A stretch of DNA of 64,000 bases from Ovoidimarina sp038744785 (GTDB lineage: Bacteria > Pseudomonadota > Alphaproteobacteria > Rhodobacterales > Rhodobacteraceae), in the NCBI GenBank assembly GCA_038744785.1, contig JBCDLX010000013.1, positions 1 to 64,000 on the forward strand, in the 5' to 3' direction. Positions 52,460-61,377 of this stretch are shown here, one piece after another (the stretch's first letter is position 1; every line of letters begins with the position of its first letter). The position numbers were made by a program, and so were the translations under genes. The notes under the pieces are model-generated. The model worked only from the letters and a program-made list of their open reading frames with translations, was not told where the DNA came from and did no database searches.

Positions 52460-53512
52460 TCAGATCCCAAGCATCTTGCGGTTTGCGGCTTCGTCCGTGC
52501 CACCGTCGGCAAAGTCGTCGAATGCCTTCTCGGTCACGCGAATTATATGGTCGCGCACAAACGTGGCCCCTTCGCGCGCGCCATCTTCGGGGTGCTTCAA
52601 GCAGCATTCCCACTCGACTACAGCCCAGCCGTCAAAGTCGATTGCCGCCATCTTGGAAAAGATCGCGCCGAAATCGACCTGCCCATCACCTAGCGAACGG
52701 AACCGTCCGGCCCGGTCTACCCAGCTTTGGTAGCCAGAGTAAACGCCCTGCCGCCCGGTCGGATTGAACTCGGCATCCTTGACGTGGAACATCTTTATTC
52801 GATCTTTGTAGATGTCCAGATTATCAAGGTAATCAAGACATTGAAGCACATAGTGGCTTGGGTCGTACAGCATGTTGCAACGTGCATGGCCGTCCAGACG
52901 CTCCAGGAACATCTCAAATGTCACCCCATCGTGCAGGTCTTCCCCAGGATGAATTTCATAGCAGACATCCACATCGTTCTCTTCGGCGTGATCGAGGATC
53001 GGCCGCCAGCGCGCGGCCAGTTCATCAAACGCGGTCTCGATCAATCCGGCCGGCCGCTGCGGCCACGGATAGATGTAAGGCCAGGCCAGCGCCCCCGAGA
53101 ACGTCGCATGCTGGCGGATGCCCAGGTTCGCAGAGGCCGAGATCGCTTGTTTGACTTGGTCGACCGCCCATTCTTGTCGGGCCGCTGGATTTCCGCGCAC
53201 GCTCTCAGCGGCGAACCCGTCGAACGCTGTGTCATAGGCGGGGTGCACCGCAACGAGCTGACCTTGTAGATGCGTTGAAAGGTCCGTTATTTCGACCCCG
53301 TTCTCGGCCGCCTGACCCTTCAGAGTGTCGCAGTAATCCTTGCTCTCGGCCGCTTTGGCGAGGTCGAACAATCGGCCATCCCAGCTTGGGATTTGGACCC
53401 CGGCGTACCCGCAATCGGCCGCCCATTTCGTGATCGCATCCCAAGAGTTGAATGGTGCGTCGTCGCCCGCGAACTGCGCTAAGAAAAGGGCTGGACCCTT
53501 AATCGTCTTCAT
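52460..53512 (-). CDS. sugar phosphate isomerase/epimerase (xylose-isomerase-like TIM barrel)
   Basis: The 350-residue protein has the AP-endonuclease-2/xylose-isomerase-like fold, with metal-site acids and histidines in CYEIHPGEDLHDG (about 180), NMLYDPSHYVLQ (about 212), MFHVKDAEFNP (about 240) and VVEWECC (about 297). It starts with a GGAGGAAAAG ribosome site, and its ATG overlaps the lacI stop. Exact substrate unknown. Confidence 0.87.
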   Translation of the reverse strand: MKTIKGPALFLAQFAGDDAPFNSWDAITKWAADCGYAGVQIPSWDGRLFDLAKAAESKDYCDTLKGQAAENGVEITDLSTHLQGQLVAVHPAYDTAFDGFAAESVRGNPAARQEWAVDQVKQAISASANLGIRQHATFSGALAWPYIYPWPQRPAGLIETAFDELAARWRPILDHAEENDVDVCYEIHPGEDLHDGVTFEMFLERLDGHARCNMLYDPSHYVLQCLDYLDNLDIYKDRIKMFHVKDAEFNPTGRQGVYSGYQSWVDRAGRFRSLGDGQVDFGAIFSKMAAIDFDGWAVVEWECCLKHPEDGAREGATFVRDHIIRVTEKAFDDFADGGTDEAANRKMLGI

Positions 53513-54591
53513 TGCTTTTCCTCCAAGTTTGTCCGCCCGGGCTCGGGCATGTTCTCGCGCAGATAAATGTCTATGCGAATCCGTTCTTGTGCATCGTCGA
53601 ATGGAAGTCGATCGGCGGTCGCCTTCATAATACGGATCGCCGACCGCACGATGTGCTCAGTGTCCTGCGAGATGATGGCGTCGAACGCACCGCTGCCCAG
53701 CGCGGCGCGCGAGCTTTCGGTCAATTCGTGGGCGATGACCACCAGATCGTCCTGCCGATCACTTTCAGAAAGGAAATCGATCAGCCCAGGGTTGCCAGCC
53801 GCCGAAGAGTAGATGCCACAGAGGCCGGGATTGGCGGCGAACACATCCGGCAAGATGCGGCGGATCAGGTCAGAATCGTCGTGTGCCTCGACCGAAGTGG
53901 TAACACGGAGATGGGGGAAGCTGTTGCGTATAACTTCATCGAACCCCTTGCGCCGTTCCAAATGGTCCCGCGCGAGACGCGATCCGGTGATGACCAGAAC
54001 CTGACCTTCGTCGCGAAGAAAGCGGCCCATTAGCTGGGCTGCTGTGCGGCCTGCAGCGACGTTGTCGATCCCGACGAACCGATCACGTTCCGACCCTGGC
54101 AGATCCGACACAAGGGCGACGACCGCAATACCCCGTTGCCTGGCGCGTCTAACGGCGTCGCGCACCGATGGTGTATCTGGCCCGAACACGGCCACACCAT
54201 CGGTTTTCCCTGCTTCCAGCGCATCAAGCAGCGCCACAATCGCTTCGGGATGGAAAGGCGGAACACGCATTTTCGACAGTAGCACACGCTCGTGCAGAAG
54301 CGTCGTACCCTGTAGCGCGACCTGTGCCTCCAGCGCGGCAACGAACTCGTTGGCCGTATTTGGAAGTACAAACAAAAGGTTGTAGAATCGACGCCGGGCC
54401 AGATTGGCGGCTGCAGAGTCGCGGACATAGCCCAGCTCTTCGACGGCGCCCTTGACCTTCTCAATCGTAGCGCCGCGCACGCCCGGACGCGCATTCAAAA
54501 CCCGATCCACGGTCGCGAGCGAAACGCCCGCAACGCGTGCAATGTCATTCACCGTCGGTTTCGGTTGTTCACTGGCGTCGTTCGGGCGCAC
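53509..54591 (-). CDS. LacI-family transcriptional regulator
   Basis: The 360-residue protein has an N-terminal LacI helix-turn-helix (about 12-60, TVNDIARVAGVSLATVDRVLNARPGV) and a periplasmic-binding-like ligand domain. ATVDRVLN instead of ATVSRVLN is a subtype often linked to sugar/polyol operons. Start is GTG, five bases after the DhaK-DhaL stop. It probably binds the elements at 56490 and 56555 and senses a sugar. Confidence 0.9.
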   Translation of the reverse strand: MRPNDASEQPKPTVNDIARVAGVSLATVDRVLNARPGVRGATIEKVKGAVEELGYVRDSAAANLARRRFYNLLFVLPNTANEFVAALEAQVALQGTTLLHERVLLSKMRVPPFHPEAIVALLDALEAGKTDGVAVFGPDTPSVRDAVRRARQRGIAVVALVSDLPGSERDRFVGIDNVAAGRTAAQLMGRFLRDEGQVLVITGSRLARDHLERRKGFDEVIRNSFPHLRVTTSVEAHDDSDLIRRILPDVFAANPGLCGIYSSAAGNPGLIDFLSESDRQDDLVVIAHELTESSRAALGSGAFDAIISQDTEHIVRSAIRIMKATADRLPFDDAQERIRIDIYLRENMPEPGRTNLEEKQ

Positions 54592-54596
54592 GGGAC

Positions 54597-56219
54597 CTAT
54601 CCCTTCAAGGACTTCGAAAGACCTTCGAAGACCAGCGCGACGGCCTCTGCACCCGGGTCATTGTGGCCCTTTAGGTTTTCCGATGGCACATAGGCTGCCC
54701 GTCCGGCTTTGGCTTTGTGTATTCCTGCTGTACTGTCGGCCCCTTTCCTTGCAGCAGCCGCCGCCGCATCGAGCCCGTCGTCCAGCGCCGCAAGAGCCGG
54801 GGCGAGCGCGTCGATCATCGTCCGGTCCCCGATCCCGGCACCGCCCACATCGCTGATCCGCTGCATGCCCGCCAAAAGGGCCTGGTTTACCGATGCCCCG
54901 TTCGCGCAGGCGTCACCGGCGGCATTGAAATAGATCGCCAAGATCACGCCGGAAGATCCTCCCATCGTCTGGCTGAGCTCGTTGCCAAGCGCGGGAAAGA
55001 GTGCGGTCAGATCCGCAAGTGGCATGTTGTCCAGGCGTGCCTTCAGCGCACGGGCCGCCGTCGCAAGCGTGCTGCCTGTGTCGCCGTCTCCGGATTTGGC
55101 ATCCAGATCGTTCAGCACGGCTTCAGCCGATGTTAGGACATCTGCAACATGCGCTATGGTCACTCGAGTCAGGGCATTTTCGGACGCGACCGGTTCAGCC
55201 GGCGACAGGCCGTCGGGAAGCGGACGAACCCCGGGGGTTACAATGGGTTGCACTCCGGGCCAGCCAACCATCGGGACAGGTGCAGTCAGTGCTGCAAAAT
55301 CGTCATCATCGCATGGCAGGATCGAGACCGAGAACCCGTGCATATCTAGCGAGGTCATCATGGGCGCCGGACCGATGATGTGCGACGCGATCCCGGACCC
55401 CGCAAGACCATGGCAGAGGACCGACATTTCAAGCGGCGTCGTCGATCCGAGATTGTTCACCAATGCGACGCATCGGTTGCCCTTTGCGTGGGTGCGCAGT
55501 TTGTCCAAAACGATGTCCATCGCGTCCGCGGCTCCAGAAAAATCGACCTGCTCAACGCCGGGCTCGCCATGGATGCCCAACCCAAGTTCTGCCTTCCCGA
55601 CGGGTATGCGGCTTTCCTTGGGCGATCCAGGGACGGTGCAAGTATCAAGGCTCTTGCCAATCGAGGCAACGCTACCGATGACGCGACGCGCGGTGTCGGC
55701 AATCTTGTCGAGAGGCGCACCGCTTTCGGCCATCGCCCCAGCGATCTTGTGGACAAAAAGCGTACCCGCGACGCCGCGCGGCTGTGGCAGGTCCGGAAGG
55801 GCGACATCATCATCGACAACAACCATCTCGACCTTGTGGCCAAGAGCACGGGCCCTTTCGGCGGCAAGACCGAAGTTCAGCCTGTCGCCGGTATAATTCT
55901 TCACGATAAGAAGGCATCCGGCTTCCCCGGTCACGGAGAGAATACCAGAGAGCACCGCTTCGACCGACGGAGAGGCAAACACCTCGCCGCAGACCGCCGC
56001 TGTAAGCATGCCAGGACCCACAAATCCCGCATGTGCCGGTTCGTGTCCCGAACCACCGCCCGAAACCAGCGCGACCTTCGACCGGTCCCAATCGGACCGG
56101 TGAACGACCTTGATGTGAGGATAGCCATCAAGGCGCACTAAAGCGCCGCCTGAACACGCCAAAAGCCCATCTATGGCCTCTTTAACGAGGTCCTCTTTTG
56201 CATTGACGAACTGAGCCAC
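54597..56219 (-). CDS. dihydroxyacetone-kinase-type kinase, fused DhaK and DhaL domains
   Basis: The 540-residue protein has an N-terminal DhaK domain: GGGSGHEPAHAGFVG (about 50), KNYTGDRLNFGLAAER (about 105) and the hemiaminal-forming His in LGLGIHGEPG. The C-terminal DhaL domain carries KSGDGDTGSTLA (about 380) and LSQTMGGSSGV for ATP/Mg binding. This is the single-chain ATP-dependent type. I place the start at GTG 56219 with AGGGAGAA four bases upstream; the ATG at 56252 lies beyond that site. Besides dihydroxyacetone, such kinases in polyol loci phosphorylate erythrulose or similar tetroses. Confidence 0.9.
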   Translation of the reverse strand: MAQFVNAKEDLVKEAIDGLLACSGGALVRLDGYPHIKVVHRSDWDRSKVALVSGGGSGHEPAHAGFVGPGMLTAAVCGEVFASPSVEAVLSGILSVTGEAGCLLIVKNYTGDRLNFGLAAERARALGHKVEMVVVDDDVALPDLPQPRGVAGTLFVHKIAGAMAESGAPLDKIADTARRVIGSVASIGKSLDTCTVPGSPKESRIPVGKAELGLGIHGEPGVEQVDFSGAADAMDIVLDKLRTHAKGNRCVALVNNLGSTTPLEMSVLCHGLAGSGIASHIIGPAPMMTSLDMHGFSVSILPCDDDDFAALTAPVPMVGWPGVQPIVTPGVRPLPDGLSPAEPVASENALTRVTIAHVADVLTSAEAVLNDLDAKSGDGDTGSTLATAARALKARLDNMPLADLTALFPALGNELSQTMGGSSGVILAIYFNAAGDACANGASVNQALLAGMQRISDVGGAGIGDRTMIDALAPALAALDDGLDAAAAAARKGADSTAGIHKAKAGRAAYVPSENLKGHNDPGAEAVALVFEGLSKSLKG

Positions 56220-56489
56220 GATGTTCTCCCTGAATCCAACTGCGCGCTGCATGATACGAAACGCTCTGGTCCATTGGCTGATCTATGATCGGTTTTGCCC
56301 AGAACCCCGCCGGAACACCACGCGCGCCGTCCAATATCGGCGCGATACTCCGCTGAATAGCCAAGCACGCGCCACGGACCGCACTGATATTGCGCGGGCG
56401 CCGCTTTCACGGCCTACACAATGAAGAGCACGAGGTGGCTTTCGCCTTCCGCGCCCACATGGCTTACCATTGTGATTGCCTCGCTTTGA

Positions 56490-56509
56490 TTAATGATGGT
56501 GCGTACATC
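56490..56509. promoter_or_regulatory. operator-like element 1 of the sugar/polyol locus
   Basis: TTAATGATGGTGCGTACATC shares its layout (TTAATGA, GGTGCGYAC, TC) with the perfect palindrome 65 bp away. The dyad here is imperfect. It sits about 270 bp upstream of the kinase start. Confidence 0.5.
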
Positions 56510-56554
56510 TCCCTTGTTAAACGCTATGTGAGGAGCATGCTGGATGTCAACGGG

Positions 56555-56573
56555 TTAATGAGGTGCGCACCTC
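56555..56573. promoter_or_regulatory. operator-like element 2 containing the 14-bp palindrome GAGGTGCGCACCTC
   Basis: The perfect palindrome GAGGTGCGCACCTC at 56560-56573 has a central CG, as operators of LacI-family proteins do, and follows TTAATGA... as in element 1. The local lacI-type gene at 53509 is the likely binder. A T-rich run follows it, so a weak plus-strand terminator is an alternative reading. Confidence 0.55.
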
Positions 56574-56739
56574 AGGATTTTTTTATTTTAATTCAAGATA
56601 TTAATGGGCGTCTCTGTTGGTCTCTAGCCAAGTTCCCTGGCTGAAACCAATTCAGCGCATGGAACCCCTTCATTGCGGTCACCTGTCCCGGCGCGCCCCG
56701 TGCCAGATACCAACGCCCCTCTTTCGCTTTCGCAAGTCT

Positions 56740-57474
56740 TTAGGGCAGGCTCAGCTGGCTCATCCGGCCGCCATCGATCGTCCAGACCTGGCCCGTGACA
56801 AACTGGGCGTCGTCCGACGCCAACCAGCCCACCAAACGCGCGACATCGTCGGCCGTCCCCGTTCGCCGCACCGGATGGATCTTGCCAATCGATCTCCGGA
56901 ACTCTTCAGGGTCGCCAAGACTGTTGATGAAGGCCGTGTTCAGCTCGGTATCGATCCAACCCGGCGCGACTGCATTGCATCGAACCCCGTCAGGACCGTG
57001 ATCGACGGCAACCGCTCTGGTAAGGGCATGCAACCCACCCTTCGAGGCACAATAGGCAGGATGCCGCGGGTTTGAACCAAGCCCCTCGATAGAGCCGACG
57101 TTCACAATTGATCCGTTCATTTCAATCAAATGCGGCAGAGCACGTTTGATAAGCATCATGGGTGCGGTCAAATTCACCTGCAGCGTGGCAGCCCAATCCG
57201 ACGGCGGCATTTCAAGAAGCGTCCCCTCGCGCATCAGCCCCGCGTTGTTGATCAGAATATCAAGGCGGCCCGCCTGTTCCGTGACCTCTTTGATCACACG
57301 CGCGGGCGCTTCTGGATCAAGAAAATCCGCCTCTATGAACGCGTGGTGATCGTCCTTGCCCCGCTGGGCGGTAAAAACACGTATGCCCCGGGCCGCCAGC
57401 ACACCCGCAACGGCTGCGCCGATACCGCTTCGCCCGCCGGTGACAAGCGCAACTTTGCCGGTGTCCTGGGTCAT
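56740..57474 (-). CDS. short-chain dehydrogenase/reductase (SDR 1)
   Basis: The 244-residue protein has the cofactor motif TGGRSGIGAAV (about 13), NNAG (about 82), catalytic Ser in NVGSIEG and the YCASKGG Tyr-Lys pair (about 148). A basic residue after the glycine motif (GGRSG) hints at NADP. Probably oxidises or reduces a polyol/ketose. Its ATG overlaps the SDR 2 stop by four bases. Confidence 0.9.
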   Translation of the reverse strand: MTQDTGKVALVTGGRSGIGAAVAGVLAARGIRVFTAQRGKDDHHAFIEADFLDPEAPARVIKEVTEQAGRLDILINNAGLMREGTLLEMPPSDWAATLQVNLTAPMMLIKRALPHLIEMNGSIVNVGSIEGLGSNPRHPAYCASKGGLHALTRAVAVDHGPDGVRCNAVAPGWIDTELNTAFINSLGDPEEFRRSIGKIHPVRRTGTADDVARLVGWLASDDAQFVTGQVWTIDGGRMSQLSLP

Positions 57475-58199
57475 TGGACTGCTTTGCCTCCGTTTACTTC
57501 AAGAAGCGCGCCACAGACGTATCGCGCCTGATCCGAAGCCAGGAAAACGACCACGTCAGCAATATCCTCTGGTTCCGCGATGCGCCCCAAAGGAACTGAT
57601 TTGTTCAGGGCTTCGATGCCGCTTTCCGGGTTCAGCCCGCGGACGGCAAAACCGCTCCGGATCATTGGCGTGTTAACCTCGTTCGGGCAGACCGCGTTCA
57701 CCCGAATGTTCTGGTGCGCGTGATCGATCCCAAGGCATTGGGTCAAGGACGCAACAGCCGCTTTCGACATGACGTAGATGGGGTGGTTGGGTCCGGGATG
57801 GATACCCCAGCACGAGGCGATGTTCACGATAGCGCCAGCGCCGTTTGCCGCCATGATTGGGATCGCACCGCGGCATAGCCGAAACGGCGCCTCGACATTG
57901 ATCGCCATGGACCGCGCGTAATCCGCATCGGTGGCTTCGGTGATCTTTCCCCGCGATATGATCCCTGCGTTGTTTACAAGAATATCCAGGCCACCCATCG
58001 CTTCGCCCGCGCGTCCGGGCAGCGCATCGCAGAACTCCGCCTCGGTCAGGTCGCCGGCAAAAGAAAGATCGGCGTCGCTTTCATGAATGTCAGCCCCGGC
58101 AACGCGCACGCCACGCGCCTTAAGCGCCGCCACAATTGCTTGCCCGATACCACCTGCGGCGCCGGTGACAAGCGCAGTTTTTCCCTGCAAATCATCCAT
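57471..58199 (-). CDS. short-chain dehydrogenase/reductase (SDR 2)
   Basis: The 242-residue protein has TGAAGGIGQAI (about 13), GADIHESDAD with Asp after strand two (NAD preference), NNAG (about 80), Ser in NIASCWG and YVMSKAA as the Tyr-Lys pair (about 143). It is distinct in sequence from SDR 1 despite adjacency. A pair of SDRs next to kinases fits a polyol dehydrogenation route. Confidence 0.9.
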   Translation of the reverse strand: MDDLQGKTALVTGAAGGIGQAIVAALKARGVRVAGADIHESDADLSFAGDLTEAEFCDALPGRAGEAMGGLDILVNNAGIISRGKITEATDADYARSMAINVEAPFRLCRGAIPIMAANGAGAIVNIASCWGIHPGPNHPIYVMSKAAVASLTQCLGIDHAHQNIRVNAVCPNEVNTPMIRSGFAVRGLNPESGIEALNKSVPLGRIAEPEDIADVVVFLASDQARYVCGALLEVNGGKAVQ

Positions 58200-58484
58200 T
58201 TCAGTCGCCCCGTAAATCCCCGATCTGGACAGCTAGCGTCACATTTGCACGACCCGCATTCCAAAAGCCGACTCCCGATCATCCAGTTCGCGACCCAAAG
58301 AAGACATGTGCACTGTATCCTGGCGCCGGGCCTAGCCGCGTAAGACATGCACGGTTTGCAGAAAAGGCATGAAAAAATATCATGGTTTCCCGTGTCGAAG
58401 AGTATTGATTGGTGGGGTCCTATGGCCTACCTGCAGATTCGAAACGGCCACGTGCCGTGTTGGGTATCGTTGATGGAGGTCAAC

Positions 58485-58607
58485 ATGCTGACGCGCGATG
58501 ATCTTATCCGTGAAGCACGGTCCCGTGGCGGGAACCTGCCGGTGTTGCTTGTTGTCTACGTCGCCATCGTAGCGACCATGGCAGGCACTGCCATGGCCAT
58601 CATCTAG
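58485..58607 (+). CDS. 40-residue single-span membrane peptide
   Basis: The frame from ATG 58485 encodes 40 residues: a charged N-terminus (MLTRDDLIREARSRGG) and one membrane helix (VLLVVYVAIVATMAGTAM). GGAGG sits six bases upstream, so translation is likely. It is transcribed towards the importer ATPase gene and followed by a hairpin. The N-terminal half hints at a positive-inside single-pass protein. I do not recognise it. Confidence 0.6.
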   Translation: MLTRDDLIREARSRGGNLPVLLVVYVAIVATMAGTAMAII

Positions 58608-58617
58608 ATTCTTGAAT

Positions 58618-58634
58618 GCGCGGGGCGCCCGCGC
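58618..58634. terminator. GC-rich hairpin between convergent genes
   Basis: GCGCGGG and CCCGCGC are perfect 7-bp arms around a 3-nt loop, placed between the small peptide gene and the end of the importer operon. There is no T run, so termination is only inferred from position. Confidence 0.45.
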
Positions 58635-58642
58635 AGCCTTGC

Positions 58643-60301
58643 TCAGACGCTCGCCGATTCACCGATGTTGTCGACACCACGCTCTTCAAGAAGCGAGGTC
58701 AGCCAGTTCGGATCCATCTCTGGTACGGACGACAGCAGCAGGTCAGTGTAGGGATGGTGGGGTGGTTTGAACATGTCCTCTTTGGGACCCTGATCCACCA
58801 CCTTTCCGTGCTGCATCACGACGACTTCGTCGGCGATTGAACGCACTGTCGCCAAGTCGTGAGTGATGAACATATAGGCCAGTCCAAGGTCCTTCTGCAG
58901 ACGATCAAGAAGCTTCAGGATACCCTCAGCCACAAGTTGGTCGAGCGCGCTTGTGACCTCGTCGCAGATGATGAACTCCGGCTCTGCCGCGAGTGCGCGC
59001 GCAATCCCAATCCGTTGCTTTTGTCCCCCTGAAAGTTCTGGCGGGAACCGACTGTAGAACTTGGCAGGGTCCAACTCGATCAAATCCAATAGCTCATCGA
59101 CCCGCTGCTTCAGCGCTTGCCCGGTCAGTCCCGAATAGAACTGTGCGGGTCGGCCTATGATCTCGCTGATCCGAACCTTTGGGTTCAAGGCCGTGTCGGC
59201 CATCTGATAGATCATCTGCGCCTGGCGAAGCTGATCTCGGTTCCGGTCCTGGTAGCGCGGCGGCAGGGTATCGCCCTTGAACTGAATCTGACCATTGGAT
59301 GGCGGAAGCAGCCCGGTAATAACGCGCGCAGTGGTCGATTTGCCGGAACCGGATTCCCCGACAACGGCAACGGTCATCCCCGGATAGATATCAAACGATA
59401 CGTCATCGAGAACTTTCACCCCGCCGGTATACGCCGCGTCGACATTCTGAACCGAGATCACAGGCTTGGTGCCATCCGTCGGGCGGGACTTCTGCGGACG
59501 CTGGAAACTCCGGACCGCCCAAAGGCTTTTGGTGTATTCTTCCTGTGGGTCGTCCAGCATCTTTTCCGTCGGAGCTTCTTCGACCTCTTCGCCACGAAGA
59601 AGCACTTTGATCGTGTCCGCCATCTGCGCCACAACGGCAAGGTCGTGCGTGATGTAGATCGCCGCAGTGTTGAACTGATCGACAATGTCACGGATCGCGG
59701 CCAGAACCTCGATCTGGGTCGTCACATCCAGCGCGGTCGTCGGTTCGTCGAAGATGATCAAGTCCGGACGGCACGACATGGCCATTGCTGTCATCGCACG
59801 CTGCAACTGACCGCCCGAGACCTGGTGTGGATACCGGAATCCGATCTCGGTCGGGTTGGGAAGGCGCAGACGCTCATAAAGCTCCATCGCGTCTTCCTGA
59901 GCTTCCATACGTTTTTTGATCCGGTAGTGCACGGGGGCTTCGGTATGCTGGTCGATTAGCTTGTGGGCCGGATTGAATGACGCCGCCGCAGATTGCGCGA
60001 CATACGCAATCCGCGATCCCCGAAGGGCCCGACGTTCGGAATCCGATGCCGTAGTCAGCTCCATCCCGTCAAACTCGATGGATCCCTCCGAGATCCGCGT
60101 GCCGTCGCGGGCATAGCCCATGGCGGCTGCGCCGATCGTTGACTTCCCGGCCCCCGACTCGCCGATCAGCCCCATCACCTCGCCTCGGTGCAGCGTCAGG
60201 TCCACGCCCTTGATGATCGGGACCCACGTTTCATCGGAGTAGCCATCGATCTTCAGGCCACGGATCTTCAGCAGGACGTCTTTTTCGTCAAACTTGCTCA
60301 T
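58643..60301 (-). CDS. peptide/nickel-type ABC importer 2, fused two-domain ATPase
   Basis: The 552-residue protein has two ABC domains: GESGAGKSTIG, VSGGQLQRAMTAMAMS and FDEPTTALDV in the first; GESGSGKSTTAR, LSGGQKQRIGIARALA and CDEVTSALDQ in the second. In domain two the Walker B tail reads DEVTS in place of DEPTA, a known variant. The ATG at 60301 is one base after the permease stop. Confidence 0.92.
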   Translation of the reverse strand: MSKFDEKDVLLKIRGLKIDGYSDETWVPIIKGVDLTLHRGEVMGLIGESGAGKSTIGAAAMGYARDGTRISEGSIEFDGMELTTASDSERRALRGSRIAYVAQSAAASFNPAHKLIDQHTEAPVHYRIKKRMEAQEDAMELYERLRLPNPTEIGFRYPHQVSGGQLQRAMTAMAMSCRPDLIIFDEPTTALDVTTQIEVLAAIRDIVDQFNTAAIYITHDLAVVAQMADTIKVLLRGEEVEEAPTEKMLDDPQEEYTKSLWAVRSFQRPQKSRPTDGTKPVISVQNVDAAYTGGVKVLDDVSFDIYPGMTVAVVGESGSGKSTTARVITGLLPPSNGQIQFKGDTLPPRYQDRNRDQLRQAQMIYQMADTALNPKVRISEIIGRPAQFYSGLTGQALKQRVDELLDLIELDPAKFYSRFPPELSGGQKQRIGIARALAAEPEFIICDEVTSALDQLVAEGILKLLDRLQKDLGLAYMFITHDLATVRSIADEVVVMQHGKVVDQGPKEDMFKPPHHPYTDLLLSSVPEMDPNWLTSLLEERGVDNIGESASV

Positions 60302-60302
60302 C

Positions 60303-61367
60303 TTACTGCTCCTTGAGACCGGAGGACCGGAACAGCATCCAGTCGACAACGAAGTTGACGGCCACCGTCAAAAGCGCAATGGCCGCAGCCGGGATAAGTG
60401 GCGTTATGTCCCCAAACGATATAAGGGTCGCGTTTTCACGAACCATCGATCCCCAATCCGCTGTGGGTGGCTGAATGCCAAGACCAAGGAAGCTTAGGCC
60501 CGCTATCAATAGGAACACAAAGCAGAACTCCAACCCGAACTCCGCGACCAAGGGCGCGGTCGAGTTCGGCAGGATTTCCTTGCGGATAAGATACCAGTCC
60601 CCTTCGCCTCTGAGTTTGGCAGCCTCGATGTAGTCCATAACGACGATGTTGCCGGCTACGGCGCGGGTGAGACGAAACACCCTTGGCGAATAGATAACGG
60701 CAACAACAATGACGATCGCGACCAGATTTGTGCCGAAGATCGACAGGATCAGCAGTGCGAAGATCAGTGACGGGATCGACATGATTACATCAGCGACCCG
60801 CCCCATCAGCTGGTCGAACCATCCGCCTTTGACAGCGGCTAGAAGCCCCGCCAGCGCCCCCATCACGAAAGCAAGGACCGTGGCGACCAAAGCCAGCCCA
60901 ACCGTGTTACGCGCACCATAGATGATACGGCTGAACATATCCCGGCCAAGTTGATCAGCGCCCAAAAGAAGGTTCTCGTCCGCTGGCGCGAACGCCGATG
61001 CGATCACCTCGGATTCACCGTATGGCGCAATCCAGGGCGCAAAGATCCCGGCAATTGCATAGGTGAAGATCACGAACATACCGAAGGATGCCGTAAGGGG
61101 CGCCGTGCGCAGTTCTTTCGCGACGTTCGGCCCAGAGATCTGAACCAGGAACTCTTTGAACGCGTACGAGGTTCCGGCAGCCAAGACCAAGACGCCAGCG
61201 ACGATCGTAATCGCCCGTAGCGCCCCCGTGCCGCCGACAATCCCCACTACGAAAGAAACAAGCGTCAGCGAGAACAGCAGCATGAAAACCTTTCGGTTTT
61301 GCCAGTAGGCCGCTGCACAAGAGCCTGCGATCAGGGCGGCGTAGTATCCGATGACAAATCCACTCAT
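60303..61367 (-). CDS. peptide/nickel-type ABC importer 2 permease (DppC-like, N-terminally extended)
   Basis: The 354-residue permease has the GADQLGRDMFSRIIYGARNTVG signature at about 133 and the EAA loop AAKLRGEGDWYLIRKEILPN. It is about 55-60 residues longer than usual: the N-terminus has extra hydrophobic segments (about 4-20, 29-48, 52-70) before the normal first helix at about 92. The extension is in frame with no better internal ATG. Confidence 0.9.
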   Translation of the reverse strand: MSGFVIGYYAALIAGSCAAAYWQNRKVFMLLFSLTLVSFVVGIVGGTGALRAITIVAGVLVLAAGTSYAFKEFLVQISGPNVAKELRTAPLTASFGMFVIFTYAIAGIFAPWIAPYGESEVIASAFAPADENLLLGADQLGRDMFSRIIYGARNTVGLALVATVLAFVMGALAGLLAAVKGGWFDQLMGRVADVIMSIPSLIFALLILSIFGTNLVAIVIVVAVIYSPRVFRLTRAVAGNIVVMDYIEAAKLRGEGDWYLIRKEILPNSTAPLVAEFGLEFCFVFLLIAGLSFLGLGIQPPTADWGSMVRENATLISFGDITPLIPAAAIALLTVAVNFVVDWMLFRSSGLKEQ

Positions 61368-61377
61368 GTCGCCGCCC

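Larger units (their letters stand above)
56220..56739. other. 520-bp intergenic region between SDR gene 1 and the kinase operon
   Basis: No convincing gene. It contains the promoter of the kinase-lacI-isomerase-dehydrogenase-xylB operon, two operator-like elements (56490, 56555) and an unusually AT-rich patch (about 56575-56610). Open frames on the plus strand lack ribosome sites and family resemblance. Confidence 0.6.

Noticed and set aside
56390..56644. Plus-strand frame of 84 codons in the gap upstream of the kinase operon
   Set aside because: No ribosome site, no membrane or domain signature, and it crosses the two operator-like elements.
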